Shown piece after piece: positions 1 to 7,372 of a stretch of DNA of 13,401 bases; position 1 is the first letter of the stretch, and each line of letters begins with the position of its first letter. The notes beneath the pieces are model-generated. The model did not search any database, was not told where the DNA came from, and saw nothing but the letters and a program-made list of their open reading frames with translations. The position numbers and the translations under genes are program-made. Where the stretch lies: NCBI GenBank assembly GCA_964500645.1, contig CAZCOH010000044.1:1-13401 (forward strand). The letters run 5' to 3'. The stretch is from CAYFIW01 sp964500645 (GTDB lineage Bacteria; Chloroflexota; Dehalococcoidia; Lucifugimonadales; UBA826).

Positions 1-546
1 GGTCAGAGGATAATTGATAGGGTTATCGGCACTCTGCAATCTAGTTGTGACGAGGTGTTTATTATAGGTGATCGTCCAGAGAGGCAAAACGAATTGAGCC
101 TACCAAAGTGTATCCAATATCGATCAGACGACCAAAAAGGAAAAGGATCTATTGGGGGACTTTATACTGGCTTAAAAGCTTCGGATACTCTATGGTCACT
201 TGTAGTAGCTTGCGACATGCCATTTATATCGAGGGAATTAATTCGATTCATGTTGTCGATCATAAGCAAGAACAGATGTGATGCGATTGTTCCGGTAATA
301 AATGGACGTTACCAACCCACTCATGCACTTTACAACTCAACTTGTATTCCATTTATAGAGAAAAATATATCTAGTGGCAACTTTCGAATGGATAGTTATT
401 TTGACGAAATTTATTTGGAAGAAATAAGTGAAGATGTAATCAACAGCATCAAAGGGGCCGAGTTAAGTTTTTTTAATGTAAATACAGAGGACGATTTATT
501 TACTGCTCGTGAACAATATAAGTTATTTGACGCGCGTAATGGATAG
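1..546 (+). CDS. mobA: MobA-like molybdenum cofactor guanylyltransferase (5'-truncated)
   Basis: The reading frame is open from the first base of the window, so 181 C-terminal residues are visible and the start lies upstream. What is missing is the N-terminal GTP-binding loop (the GGxSxRMGxDK type motif of the family), about 20-30 residues. Visible family features are a glycine-rich KGKGSIGGLYTGL segment (residues 46-58 of the visible part), equivalent to the GPLAGL motif, and ACDMPF with the metal-binding Asp at visible residue 72. MobA transfers GMP from GTP to molybdopterin, giving the guanine dinucleotide form used by DMSO-reductase family enzymes such as the formate dehydrogenase alpha subunit encoded downstream. 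An internal GTG at 55 is not the true start, because homology to the family extends before it. The end overlaps the next gene by 8 bp. The family also contains related nucleotidyltransferases (CTP-using MocA type), so GTP specificity is inferred from context. Confidence 0.85.
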   Translation, partial: GQRIIDRVIGTLQSSCDEVFIIGDRPERQNELSLPKCIQYRSDDQKGKGSIGGLYTGLKASDTLWSLVVACDMPFISRELIRFMLSIISKNRCDAIVPVINGRYQPTHALYNSTCIPFIEKNISSGNFRMDSYFDEIYLEEISEDVINSIKGAELSFFNVNTEDDLFTAREQYKLFDARNG

Positions 547-835
547 TTTCATAACGATAAATTTCGAATTTTTTGGAACCACTCGAATTCTTTCTGGTAG
601 AAAGAAACTCGCGCTAAAAGTACTCTGTGATGGAATTGCGTGCTGGAGTTTAATATCTGAAGCATTGCTTCAGGGGGTCCCCCAGTTTTCGGGGAAAATT
701 ATCGACGTTGATAATGGTAAGCTTCTATCTAGCTATACCCTTAATAGAGATGGGAACTGTTTCATCAATTATGCAAGCGCCGATTTTTTTGATAACGATA
801 CTATATTGATAGTGCCGAGCATGTCAGGTGGATAA
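539..835 (+). CDS. MoaD/ThiS-family sulfur carrier protein
   Basis: This is a 98-residue ubiquitin-fold sulfur carrier ending in Ser-Gly-Gly. The C-terminal Gly-Gly is the hallmark of MoaD/ThiS proteins and becomes the thiocarboxylate that donates sulfur to dithiolene formation. The preceding DNDTILIVP stretch matches the family's final beta strand. I chose the ATG at 539, which overlaps the mobA stop by 8 bp and begins directly before the first beta strand. A GTG at 509 would add 10 residues lying wholly inside mobA. Its position between mobA and a tungsten oxidoreductase argues for MoaD (molybdopterin synthase small subunit) rather than ThiS. AOR operons in other bacteria often carry a dedicated MoaD-like gene. 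No moaE is visible in this window, so the partner must be elsewhere. No clear Shine-Dalgarno site precedes it, so coupling to mobA translation is likely. Confidence 0.8.
   Translation: MDSFITINFEFFGTTRILSGRKKLALKVLCDGIACWSLISEALLQGVPQFSGKIIDVDNGKLLSSYTLNRDGNCFINYASADFFDNDTILIVPSMSGG
826..831 (+). promoter_or_regulatory. Shine-Dalgarno site of the AOR gene
   Basis: AGGTGG ends 6 nt before the ATG at 838. The site is made of the last base of the Ser codon and the two terminal Gly codons (GGT GGA) of the MoaD-like gene, so the catalytic Gly-Gly tail and the ribosome binding site of the next gene are the same bases. Confidence 0.6.
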
Positions 836-837
836 AT

Positions 838-2625
838 ATGTACGGTTATAACGGCAAGTTTCTGCTAATAGATGCCACCACTCAAAATTCGTCTGACGTG
901 TATTTCGATGAAGATGTTTTAAGGGACTATATAGGTGGCACAGGGTTGGCAACGTGGTTACTGTACCAATATTGCCCTCCAAAGGTTGACCCTTTTGATC
1001 CAGAAAACCCCATTATTTTTTGTACAAGTCCGTTGGTAGGTACAAAAGTTACTACATCGTCAAAATTTGCTGTTGTTTCAAAATCCCCCCTAACAGGGTT
1101 AGTTGGGGACTCTATGTCTTCAAGTTTCTTAGCGACTGAATTGAAGGCGACTGGCTACGATGCCTTGGTTATTAAGGGGAGTGTTCCTGTATGGAAGTTT
1201 TTGGTGATTACCGAAAATGGAGTTGTTTTTAAAAATGCTGAAAATCTTTTAGGGCTTAGCACCATACAGACGGAGGATTTATTAAAGAAATCTTATGGTG
1301 ACGATTATAGAGTGGCAACTATAGGCCCTGCAGGAGAAAACCTGGTTAGGTTTGCAACTATAAGTAATGATGGCGGAAGGCAAGCGGGAAGGACCGGAGT
1401 GGGTGCAGTGATGGGATCGAAGAAGATCAAGGCGCTTTGCTTCAAAGGGAATTTGAGTACGAATTCCTTTGATGAAAGTGCCCTATCAACAAAAAGAAAA
1501 GAACTCAGTATAAAAAGTATAGGTAATGCGACTGAAAAATACCGGGTTATTGGTACTATGGCTAACACATCTGTGTTCAATCGTTTAAATGTTTTACCTT
1601 CATTTAATTTTAGAAAAGGAAAAATTGAGAACATTGAAGTATTTGAAGCGGAATCAATTTATCAAGATTTAGAAGTCAAGCAAGCTCACTGTGCTAATTG
1701 CACTATAGGGTGTGAAAAGATAGTAGAAATACCCGGTTCAAAACGTGACAGCACCCGACTTGAATATCAGAGTGTATTTGCAATGGGTCCGCTGGTTGGA
1801 TCTTCAAACCGAAGAGATATGTTGGAAAATGTTCGATATTGTGACCAGATGGGTCTGGACACTATAAGTGCAGGCGCTACAGTCGCCTGGTATTTAGAGT
1901 GCAAGGAAAAAGAATTAGCAGGTGAAGACGATATAAACCTCACGACACCAGGGGTAGTATCATCGGTTCTCAAAAAGATTGTTTATCGGGAAGGTATTGG
2001 TGATTTGCTTGCAGAGGGTGTCTCAAGAGCAAGTAAAGTTTTGGCAAGTGGAACGGGGGAAAAATTTGCGATGCACGTAAAGGGATTGGAAATGCCAGGG
2101 TACGAACCAAGGTCCTTGAAGACAATGGCACTTGCTCTTGCTGTTAGTACTAAAGGGGCCTGCCACAACAGATCTTCTGCATATGAAAAGGATTTTGTAG
2201 AAGTTGATAACAGATTAGACCCACTCGTTACGAAAGGCAGCCTCGTTGCCGATAGCGAAGATTACAGTGCGGTCATGGACTCACTTATCTGGTGCAAATT
2301 TATAAGAAAAGTTTTTGATGATTTTTACGAAGATTCTGCCGAATTATTAAATGATGTCACGGGATGGGATGTGAGTGCCTCAGAATTAAAAAAAACTGGG
2401 GAACGAATCAATAATATAAAGAAATTATTCAATATAAGGGAAGGCTGGGATAAATCTAGTGATACTCTCCCCTACAGGATATTGAATGAGCCGCTCGATA
2501 ACGGGGACAAATTGTCCCTCGAGGACCTCGAAATTATGATATCAAGTTATTACATTGCCCGGGGATGGACAGAATCGGGAGAGATCCCTGAAAGTAAAAT
2601 ACGGGAATTAAGACTTCCTCTGTAA
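838..2625 (+). CDS. aor: Tungsten-type aldehyde:ferredoxin oxidoreductase family protein
   Basis: 595 residues, close to the usual 600 or so of the AOR family. AOR enzymes interconvert aldehydes and carboxylic acids using a bis-molybdopterin tungsten centre and one [4Fe-4S] cluster, in the cytoplasm. The N-terminal pterin-binding domain shows YIGGTGLA (31-38), SPLTG (82-87 region) and GRTGVGAVMGSKKIKA (184-199). The cluster ligands are Cys285, Cys288, Cys292 (CxxCxxxC) and Cys486. Glu309 and His443 line up with the active-site Glu313 and His448 of Pyrococcus furiosus AOR. The pterin motif DxxGLD is intact at 336-341, while the second (DxxGLC in P. furiosus) reads DSLIWC at 481-486. The C-terminal end (YYIARGW...) is typical. 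There is no signal peptide. Substrate cannot be read from sequence, and the GACHNRSSAYE region belongs to a divergent subgroup rather than the classic archaeal AOR. No ferredoxin-like or FAD subunit adjoins it; the next genes are formate dehydrogenase subunits. Confidence 0.92.
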   Translation: MYGYNGKFLLIDATTQNSSDVYFDEDVLRDYIGGTGLATWLLYQYCPPKVDPFDPENPIIFCTSPLVGTKVTTSSKFAVVSKSPLTGLVGDSMSSSFLATELKATGYDALVIKGSVPVWKFLVITENGVVFKNAENLLGLSTIQTEDLLKKSYGDDYRVATIGPAGENLVRFATISNDGGRQAGRTGVGAVMGSKKIKALCFKGNLSTNSFDESALSTKRKELSIKSIGNATEKYRVIGTMANTSVFNRLNVLPSFNFRKGKIENIEVFEAESIYQDLEVKQAHCANCTIGCEKIVEIPGSKRDSTRLEYQSVFAMGPLVGSSNRRDMLENVRYCDQMGLDTISAGATVAWYLECKEKELAGEDDINLTTPGVVSSVLKKIVYREGIGDLLAEGVSRASKVLASGTGEKFAMHVKGLEMPGYEPRSLKTMALALAVSTKGACHNRSSAYEKDFVEVDNRLDPLVTKGSLVADSEDYSAVMDSLIWCKFIRKVFDDFYEDSAELLNDVTGWDVSASELKKTGERINNIKKLFNIREGWDKSSDTLPYRILNEPLDNGDKLSLEDLEIMISSYYIARGWTESGEIPESKIRELRLPL

Positions 2626-2640
2626 ATTAGAAATAGATTT

Positions 2641-3099
2641 ATGCCAATTGATAAGGAATTCGACGAAAAAAGAGAAAGAATCGCTATTAGGAAGCTTCTG
2701 GTCGAAAATTTTCCTAGAGAACGTGGATCTTTGTTGCCAGCTCTACATTTCATCCAAGATGAATTTGGATATTTACCGGCGTGGGCTTTAGAGGTACTCG
2801 GTTGGCATCTGGGTGTTCCCTCCAGTGAGGTTTATGGATCATCTACTAGCTATTCAGAGTTGAATTTTGAAGTAAATAACGAAGCAGATATAGAGGTTTG
2901 CGAAGGGGTTTCATGTAGTGTGCTTGGTTCAAATGGCCTTATTAAGTTTCTAGACTCCCTCGAAGAAAAGGCCCGGAATACACTTTCATACAAGGGTGTT
3001 AATTGTGCGTTCATATGCTCCGTTGGACCGGTAGTAAAAATCAAAGGTAAATGGATTGGAAAAATGAATATTGGTGAACTAGGGAGGTTAATTGAATGA
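2641..3099 (+). CDS. fdsG: NuoE-like [2Fe-2S] subunit of NAD-linked formate dehydrogenase (FdsG-like)
   Basis: This 152-residue protein of the 24-kDa/NuoE thioredoxin-like family has the size of FdsG, the gamma subunit of soluble NAD-dependent formate dehydrogenases. The N-terminal helical part carries LLPALHFIQDEFGYLP (31-46), matching the conserved L..L...Q...G.. segment. The four [2Fe-2S] ligands are present as Cys87-x4-Cys92 and Cys122-x3-Cys126, followed by the conserved GPVVKI. It would pass electrons near the FMN of the NuoF-like partner. It starts 15 bp after the AOR stop with no obvious Shine-Dalgarno site and overlaps the next gene by ATGA (3096-3099). The gene order with the next two genes equals fdsG-fdsB-fdsA. 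An HndA-type hydrogenase subunit is less likely, because the catalytic partner is a molybdopterin enzyme. Confidence 0.87.
   Translation: MPIDKEFDEKRERIAIRKLLVENFPRERGSLLPALHFIQDEFGYLPAWALEVLGWHLGVPSSEVYGSSTSYSELNFEVNNEADIEVCEGVSCSVLGSNGLIKFLDSLEEKARNTLSYKGVNCAFICSVGPVVKIKGKWIGKMNIGELGRLIE
3081..3087 (+). promoter_or_regulatory. Shine-Dalgarno site of the NuoF-like gene
   Basis: AGGGAGG lies inside the end of the NuoE-like gene, 8 nt before the ATG at 3096. Together with the 4-bp ATGA overlap it points to coupled translation of the two diaphorase subunits. Confidence 0.65.
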
Positions 3100-4649
3100 A
3101 AAAAAATCAATTACCTTCTACTGTCTTGGATAACATAAGGGATTCCCTTGGAAATAGGGATTACATTGTTGTTCAAAATGGCGGATGTAATAAGGCAACT
3201 GGTTCAGATGAATATTTAAAAATAGTCTTAGAAGATTATGGTCAGCGATTTACCGTTTTAGAAGGTGGATGTGACGGGGCTTGTTTTCTAAGCCCTCGTG
3301 CGCATTGGACAGGTTCAGATCCTAAAGATGAATTAGAAAGAGACTTGTGGAATTTAAATGGTGATCCAGATTTAGATTTCGAAAATATGAACAAGGAGCT
3401 GACTAGTTATTTGCTGCCACAGAAAAGAATTGCAATGAAAGATATTGGGTTAGCAGGGTGGAACGATCTAGGTAAATATATTTTCAATGGTGGATTCTAT
3501 AGCTTTGCGGAAGCTCTTCAACTTTCACCGGAAATTGTTACGGAAACAGTTTCTGAATCTGGGCTTAAGGGACGAGGAGGTGCTTATTTTTCAGTTGGTA
3601 TGAAATGGAAATCTGCACAGTCATTTGCTCAAGCCGGTAAAAACACGGAAATCATCATTAATGCGGAAGAAGGAGAGCCTGGAGTTTATAAAGATCGACA
3701 TTTGATGGAAGGTATGCCGTTTAGAATTATAGAAGGCGCATTAATAACTGCTTATGCAAATTCAGCTTCATCAATTCATATATATGTGAATGCTGAGGCA
3801 CATTTATCTTTTGAAAGAATGACATACGCCTTGAGTTTGTGCGAAAAATATAATCTCATTGGTAAAAATATCCTAGGAAGTGAGTTTGATGCAAATATCA
3901 AACTACTTAGGGGGGCCGGCGGATATGTTTGTGGTGAAGAATCCACATTGATCAATACTATGGAAGGTGATAGAAGAGAGCCGAGGCTAAGGCCACCATT
4001 TCCAACCCAATCTGGGTTACACAATTTGCCAACGGTTGTTAATAATGTCGAGACTGTTTGTTCGTTACCATACATAATTTCGTTTGGGAAAGATGCATTT
4101 AGAACTATAGGATCGCCTGAGAATTCCGGCACTAAAATCGTTAGTTTAAGTGGGTCTCTAAAGAGATCTGGAGTAGCTGAGATTGCGATGGGGACTTCGA
4201 TTAAAGATATTCTCGAAACTGTGTCAGGGACTGATATTGATGAAAATCTAGTAGGGGCTGCTGTGGGAGGTCCATCAAGTGGAATTCTGCCTAATGAAAA
4301 ATTAGATTTGTTAATTGAACCCGGCTTTATAGACGGTAAATACGTCATGGTCGGTGCTGGTGGGATAGTTGGAATTGGCAAGGAAGTCGACCCCTTACAA
4401 ATAGTCAGGATTTTATCCTCATATAATTCAAGTGAGTCATGTGGCAAATGTACTCCTTGTAGAGAGGGAACTCCGAGAATATCGGATATGTTGGGTCAAT
4501 TTGTTAAAGGTAAATCGTCAGCCAAATTGACTACTGATCTAAATAATTTGTCTAGAACCGTTAATGCCGCATCACTTTGCGGGCTTGGCCAATCTGCTGG
4601 CAATCCGGTTCTAAGTTATTTGGAGTATTTTGAGAATGGGGTGAAATAA
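3096..4649 (+). CDS. fdsB: NuoF-like FMN/NAD-binding subunit of formate dehydrogenase (FdsB-like)
   Basis: 517 residues, matching FdsB, which has an N-terminal thioredoxin-like domain added to the NuoF core. The core binds FMN and NAD(H): the glycine-rich FMN loop is at 159-171, AEEGEPGVYKDR at 190-201 and YVCGEES at 277-283. The [4Fe-4S] ligands are Cys449, Cys452, Cys455 (CGKCTPC) and Cys495. It hands electrons from the catalytic subunit to NAD+, or takes them from NADH in reverse. Two oddities appear. The FMN loop reads GRGGAYFSVG where the family has GRGGAGFPTG, and the N-terminal domain keeps only three of four possible cluster cysteines (Cys31, Cys59, Cys63), so it probably binds no [2Fe-2S]. 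There is no C-terminal ferredoxin domain, unlike HndC-type hydrogenase subunits. Its reading frame is the same as that of the next gene, separated by one TAA. Confidence 0.9.
   Translation: MKKNQLPSTVLDNIRDSLGNRDYIVVQNGGCNKATGSDEYLKIVLEDYGQRFTVLEGGCDGACFLSPRAHWTGSDPKDELERDLWNLNGDPDLDFENMNKELTSYLLPQKRIAMKDIGLAGWNDLGKYIFNGGFYSFAEALQLSPEIVTETVSESGLKGRGGAYFSVGMKWKSAQSFAQAGKNTEIIINAEEGEPGVYKDRHLMEGMPFRIIEGALITAYANSASSIHIYVNAEAHLSFERMTYALSLCEKYNLIGKNILGSEFDANIKLLRGAGGYVCGEESTLINTMEGDRREPRLRPPFPTQSGLHNLPTVVNNVETVCSLPYIISFGKDAFRTIGSPENSGTKIVSLSGSLKRSGVAEIAMGTSIKDILETVSGTDIDENLVGAAVGGPSSGILPNEKLDLLIEPGFIDGKYVMVGAGGIVGIGKEVDPLQIVRILSSYNSSESCGKCTPCREGTPRISDMLGQFVKGKSSAKLTTDLNNLSRTVNAASLCGLGQSAGNPVLSYLEYFENGVK
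4638..4644 (+). promoter_or_regulatory. Shine-Dalgarno site supporting the TTG start of fdhA
   Basis: GGGGTGA, within the last codons of the NuoF-like gene, lies 5 nt before TTG at 4650. No other start codon exists between the upstream TAA and the ferredoxin domain, so this site supports the TTG. Confidence 0.5.
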
Positions 4650-7370
4650 TTGCTTAAGAATAACAACACAGAAAATAAAATCGTTAATTTATATGTAAAT
4701 GGTAAAAGTGTAAGAGTTAATCAGAGCGATTCAGTGTTGGACGCCATAAACCTAAGCGGCACTTTCATACCGCAACTTTGCAAAGACCCCGATATGAAAC
4801 CAATTGGTGCATGTAGGACGTGTCTTGTCCAGATAGATGGAATCAAGGGATTTCCTGCTTCCTGTTCCACACCAATCTCAGATGGGATGTCTATTTCTAC
4901 TTCTTCAACAGAACTCGACGAAGTGAGAAAAGGCGTCTTGGAGCTCACTGCTGGTATGTTACCCATGGGTGACGTTAAGAAAGATTACATGGAATTTTCA
5001 ACGGTTTTGTCTTCGTATGACAATCTAGAACCGGAGTTGCCTACTAGGGAAAGGCAAAATGTGGATTCGAGTAATCCTATATTTAACCTAGCAATGGAAT
5101 CTTGCATACTTTGCGGTCGATGTGCACAAGCCTGCCAGGATGGACATCAATTCATAGGGGCAATCGATGTATTGGGGACGGGTGGGAATACTCGAATCGG
5201 TACTTTTATGGATAAACCACTTATTGATTCGGTTTGTACCACTTGTGGACAATGTTTATCAGTGTGCCCTACCGGAGCTATATCTACAAAGGAAACACCT
5301 GTTCAGGCGGTTAAGACCCTGAAAACGACTTGCCCATATTGTGGTGTCGGGTGTGGCCTACAAGCAAAAATTGATCAGGAAGATACTATTCAAGAAATGC
5401 TTGATGATCCAAGTAACCTTTCTAGCCTTGGCATGTTATGTGTGAAAGGTAGATTTGGTTATACATATGTTCATCACGAAGATCGTTTAACAGTGCCACT
5501 TATTAGAGAAAACGGGAAACTAAGAGAATCTACATGGGATGAAGCTTTAGATTTAATTACAGAAAAGCTTAGTGGTTTTATGGGTGACTCTTTCGCAACA
5601 TTGTGTTCTGCAAAAGCTACTAATGAGGATGGATATATACAACAAAAATTTTCCCGATTAATAATGCAAAGTAATCATATTGATCATTGCACCAGACTTT
5701 GCCATGCACCTTCAGTAGAGGCGATGCTCACTTCGCTGGGAAGTGGAGCAACCAGTAATTCCTATATAGATTATGAGGAGGCAGGTTGCCTAGTTATCAT
5801 AGGATCTGACGCTAACTCCAATCATCCTGTAGCAGCATCAAGAATGCGAAGAGCAGTAATAGAAAATGGGGCCAAACTTGTTGTCATAAACCCAAGACGT
5901 ATTGATATGTGTGATTTTGCGGATCTCTGGCTGAGGCCCAGGCCTGGTACGGATGTGGCTTTGCTTAATGGGATTGCGAATGTGATATTGAGGGATCACA
6001 TTTCAGACGACGAATTCATAAGAAACAGGACGGAGGGATTTGACGACTGGGAGAAACTTATATCTATGTATACACCGGAATACGTAGAGAAATTAACGGG
6101 AGTGAAATCCTCTGATATTGTGTCTGCTGCTCATATGTATGCGACGCCACCATTTAGTGGATCTTGCCTCATATGGGGTATGGGAATAACTCAACATACT
6201 ATGGGAACGGCAAACGCACATGGTCTACTCAATTTAGCGTTGGTGGCTGGTCAACTTGGAAAACCCGGGTCAGGTATATCCCCTTTAAGAGGTCAAAATA
6301 ATGTTCAGGGTTGCGGAGATTCTGGTTGCCTGCCCGATGCATATCCAGGTTACCAAAATATAGGTAAAAGTACATTAGACAAGTTTTCGAATTCGTGGGG
6401 AGGAAGAGCCTTACCGAAAGAAAATGGACTTGTAATAACAGAAATGGTCAAAGCAATTGATGACGGTAGAATCAAGGCGATGTATGTAACTGGGGAAAAT
6501 CCTCTTCTCAGCGAACCAGACCTAAATCATGCTGAAGAAACATTTAGAAAATTAGATTTTCTCATTGTTCAAGACATATTTTTGCATGAGACTGCCCAGA
6601 TTGCAGATGTCGTTCTACCTGCCACATCGTTTGCTGAAAAAGATGGGACTTTCACGAACAGTGAAAGACGAGTTCAAAGAGTGAGAAAACTGATCAACCC
6701 TATAGGACAATCAAGACCAGACTGGGAAATTATATGTGATTTAGCCAGACGAATTAGCATCAAGAACAAATTGCGTACAGAAGATCAGTTTAACTACGTT
6801 AATACTTCTGAAATATGGGATGAAATGGCATCTTTGACCCCCATTATTTCAGGAATAACCTATGAGCGTCTTGAGGAAGGAGGAATTCAATGGCCCTGCC
6901 CTACTATTGATCATCCTGGAACGCGATTTCTATACGAAAATGACTTTCCGAGAGGCAAACATGCGAAATTTGTAGGATTTGATCAAGGACCTGCTGCGGA
7001 TGAACTTCCTTCAAAACGCTTTCCTTTGATACTTAATACGGGGCGTATCCTGTATCACTGGCATGGAGGTACTATGACTCGTCGGGTACAAGGTCTTTTA
7101 GACAGATCTCCAGAATTACAAGTTTCTGTGAATCCTTCAGATGCGGAAAAATATGAGATACATGATGGAGATTCTCTGAGGATAACTTCGAGAAGAGGTA
7201 ATCTTGAGGCTAAAGCGTTGATATCTGATCGTATGAACGAAGGAGAAATATTTGTGCCTTTTGTAAAACTTAAGGAGCATGCGGCTAATTTCTTAACTAA
7301 TGCAGCACTTGACCCTGAGTCTCGTATACCTGAATACAAGGTATGTGCAGTGAAAATGGAGAAAATGTAG
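4650..7370 (+). CDS. fdhA: NAD-linked formate dehydrogenase catalytic subunit (FdsA-like, Cys form)
   Basis: 906 residues, cytoplasmic (no Tat signal). Domains in order are: plant-type [2Fe-2S] ferredoxin domain (Cys44, Cys55, Cys58, Cys72); a linker; two [4Fe-4S] motifs (Cys152/155/158/162 and Cys196/199/202/206); the molybdopterin oxidoreductase [4Fe-4S] motif (Cys228, 231, 235, 264); the catalytic core; and the C-terminal dinucleotide-binding domain beginning near FPLILNTGR. The active-site motif DHCTRLCHAPS places the Mo/W-ligating Cys at 351 with the conserved His352, equivalent to Sec140-His141 of E. coli FdhF, so no selenocysteine is used. LRGQNNVQG carries the Arg typical of formate dehydrogenases. 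Function: formate + NAD+ to CO2 + NADH, or the reverse, with the two preceding subunits. The NuoG-type His-Cys3 cluster motif found in FdsA between the ferredoxin domain and the first [4Fe-4S] motif is absent. The start is TTG, directly after the preceding TAA. Formate specificity is inferred, since the family also includes other substrates. Confidence 0.9.
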   Translation: MLKNNNTENKIVNLYVNGKSVRVNQSDSVLDAINLSGTFIPQLCKDPDMKPIGACRTCLVQIDGIKGFPASCSTPISDGMSISTSSTELDEVRKGVLELTAGMLPMGDVKKDYMEFSTVLSSYDNLEPELPTRERQNVDSSNPIFNLAMESCILCGRCAQACQDGHQFIGAIDVLGTGGNTRIGTFMDKPLIDSVCTTCGQCLSVCPTGAISTKETPVQAVKTLKTTCPYCGVGCGLQAKIDQEDTIQEMLDDPSNLSSLGMLCVKGRFGYTYVHHEDRLTVPLIRENGKLRESTWDEALDLITEKLSGFMGDSFATLCSAKATNEDGYIQQKFSRLIMQSNHIDHCTRLCHAPSVEAMLTSLGSGATSNSYIDYEEAGCLVIIGSDANSNHPVAASRMRRAVIENGAKLVVINPRRIDMCDFADLWLRPRPGTDVALLNGIANVILRDHISDDEFIRNRTEGFDDWEKLISMYTPEYVEKLTGVKSSDIVSAAHMYATPPFSGSCLIWGMGITQHTMGTANAHGLLNLALVAGQLGKPGSGISPLRGQNNVQGCGDSGCLPDAYPGYQNIGKSTLDKFSNSWGGRALPKENGLVITEMVKAIDDGRIKAMYVTGENPLLSEPDLNHAEETFRKLDFLIVQDIFLHETAQIADVVLPATSFAEKDGTFTNSERRVQRVRKLINPIGQSRPDWEIICDLARRISIKNKLRTEDQFNYVNTSEIWDEMASLTPIISGITYERLEEGGIQWPCPTIDHPGTRFLYENDFPRGKHAKFVGFDQGPAADELPSKRFPLILNTGRILYHWHGGTMTRRVQGLLDRSPELQVSVNPSDAEKYEIHDGDSLRITSRRGNLEAKALISDRMNEGEIFVPFVKLKEHAANFLTNAALDPESRIPEYKVCAVKMEKM
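7358..7361 (+). promoter_or_regulatory. Shine-Dalgarno-like GGAG deciding the start at 7373
   Basis: GGAG inside the end of fdhA lies 11 nt before ATG 7373. It favours this start over the in-frame ATG at 7343, which lies deeper in fdhA and has no such site. Confidence 0.4.
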
Positions 7371-7372
7371 AT

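Noticed and set aside
55..57. GTG at 55 as the start of mobA
   Set aside because: The same frame is open to base 1 and encodes a stretch matching the family, so the gene is simply cut by the window edge.
3776..4447. A 223-codon open frame on the minus strand
   Set aside because: It lies opposite the NuoF-like gene, whose FMN, NAD and cluster motifs are clear. The minus-strand product is low-complexity Ser/Pro/Leu-rich and shows no motif or ribosome binding site.
5691..5705. Selenocysteine in the formate dehydrogenase active site
   Set aside because: The active-site codon region encodes Cys-Thr-Arg-Leu-Cys-His with ordinary TGC codons and no in-frame TGA, so this is the Cys form.
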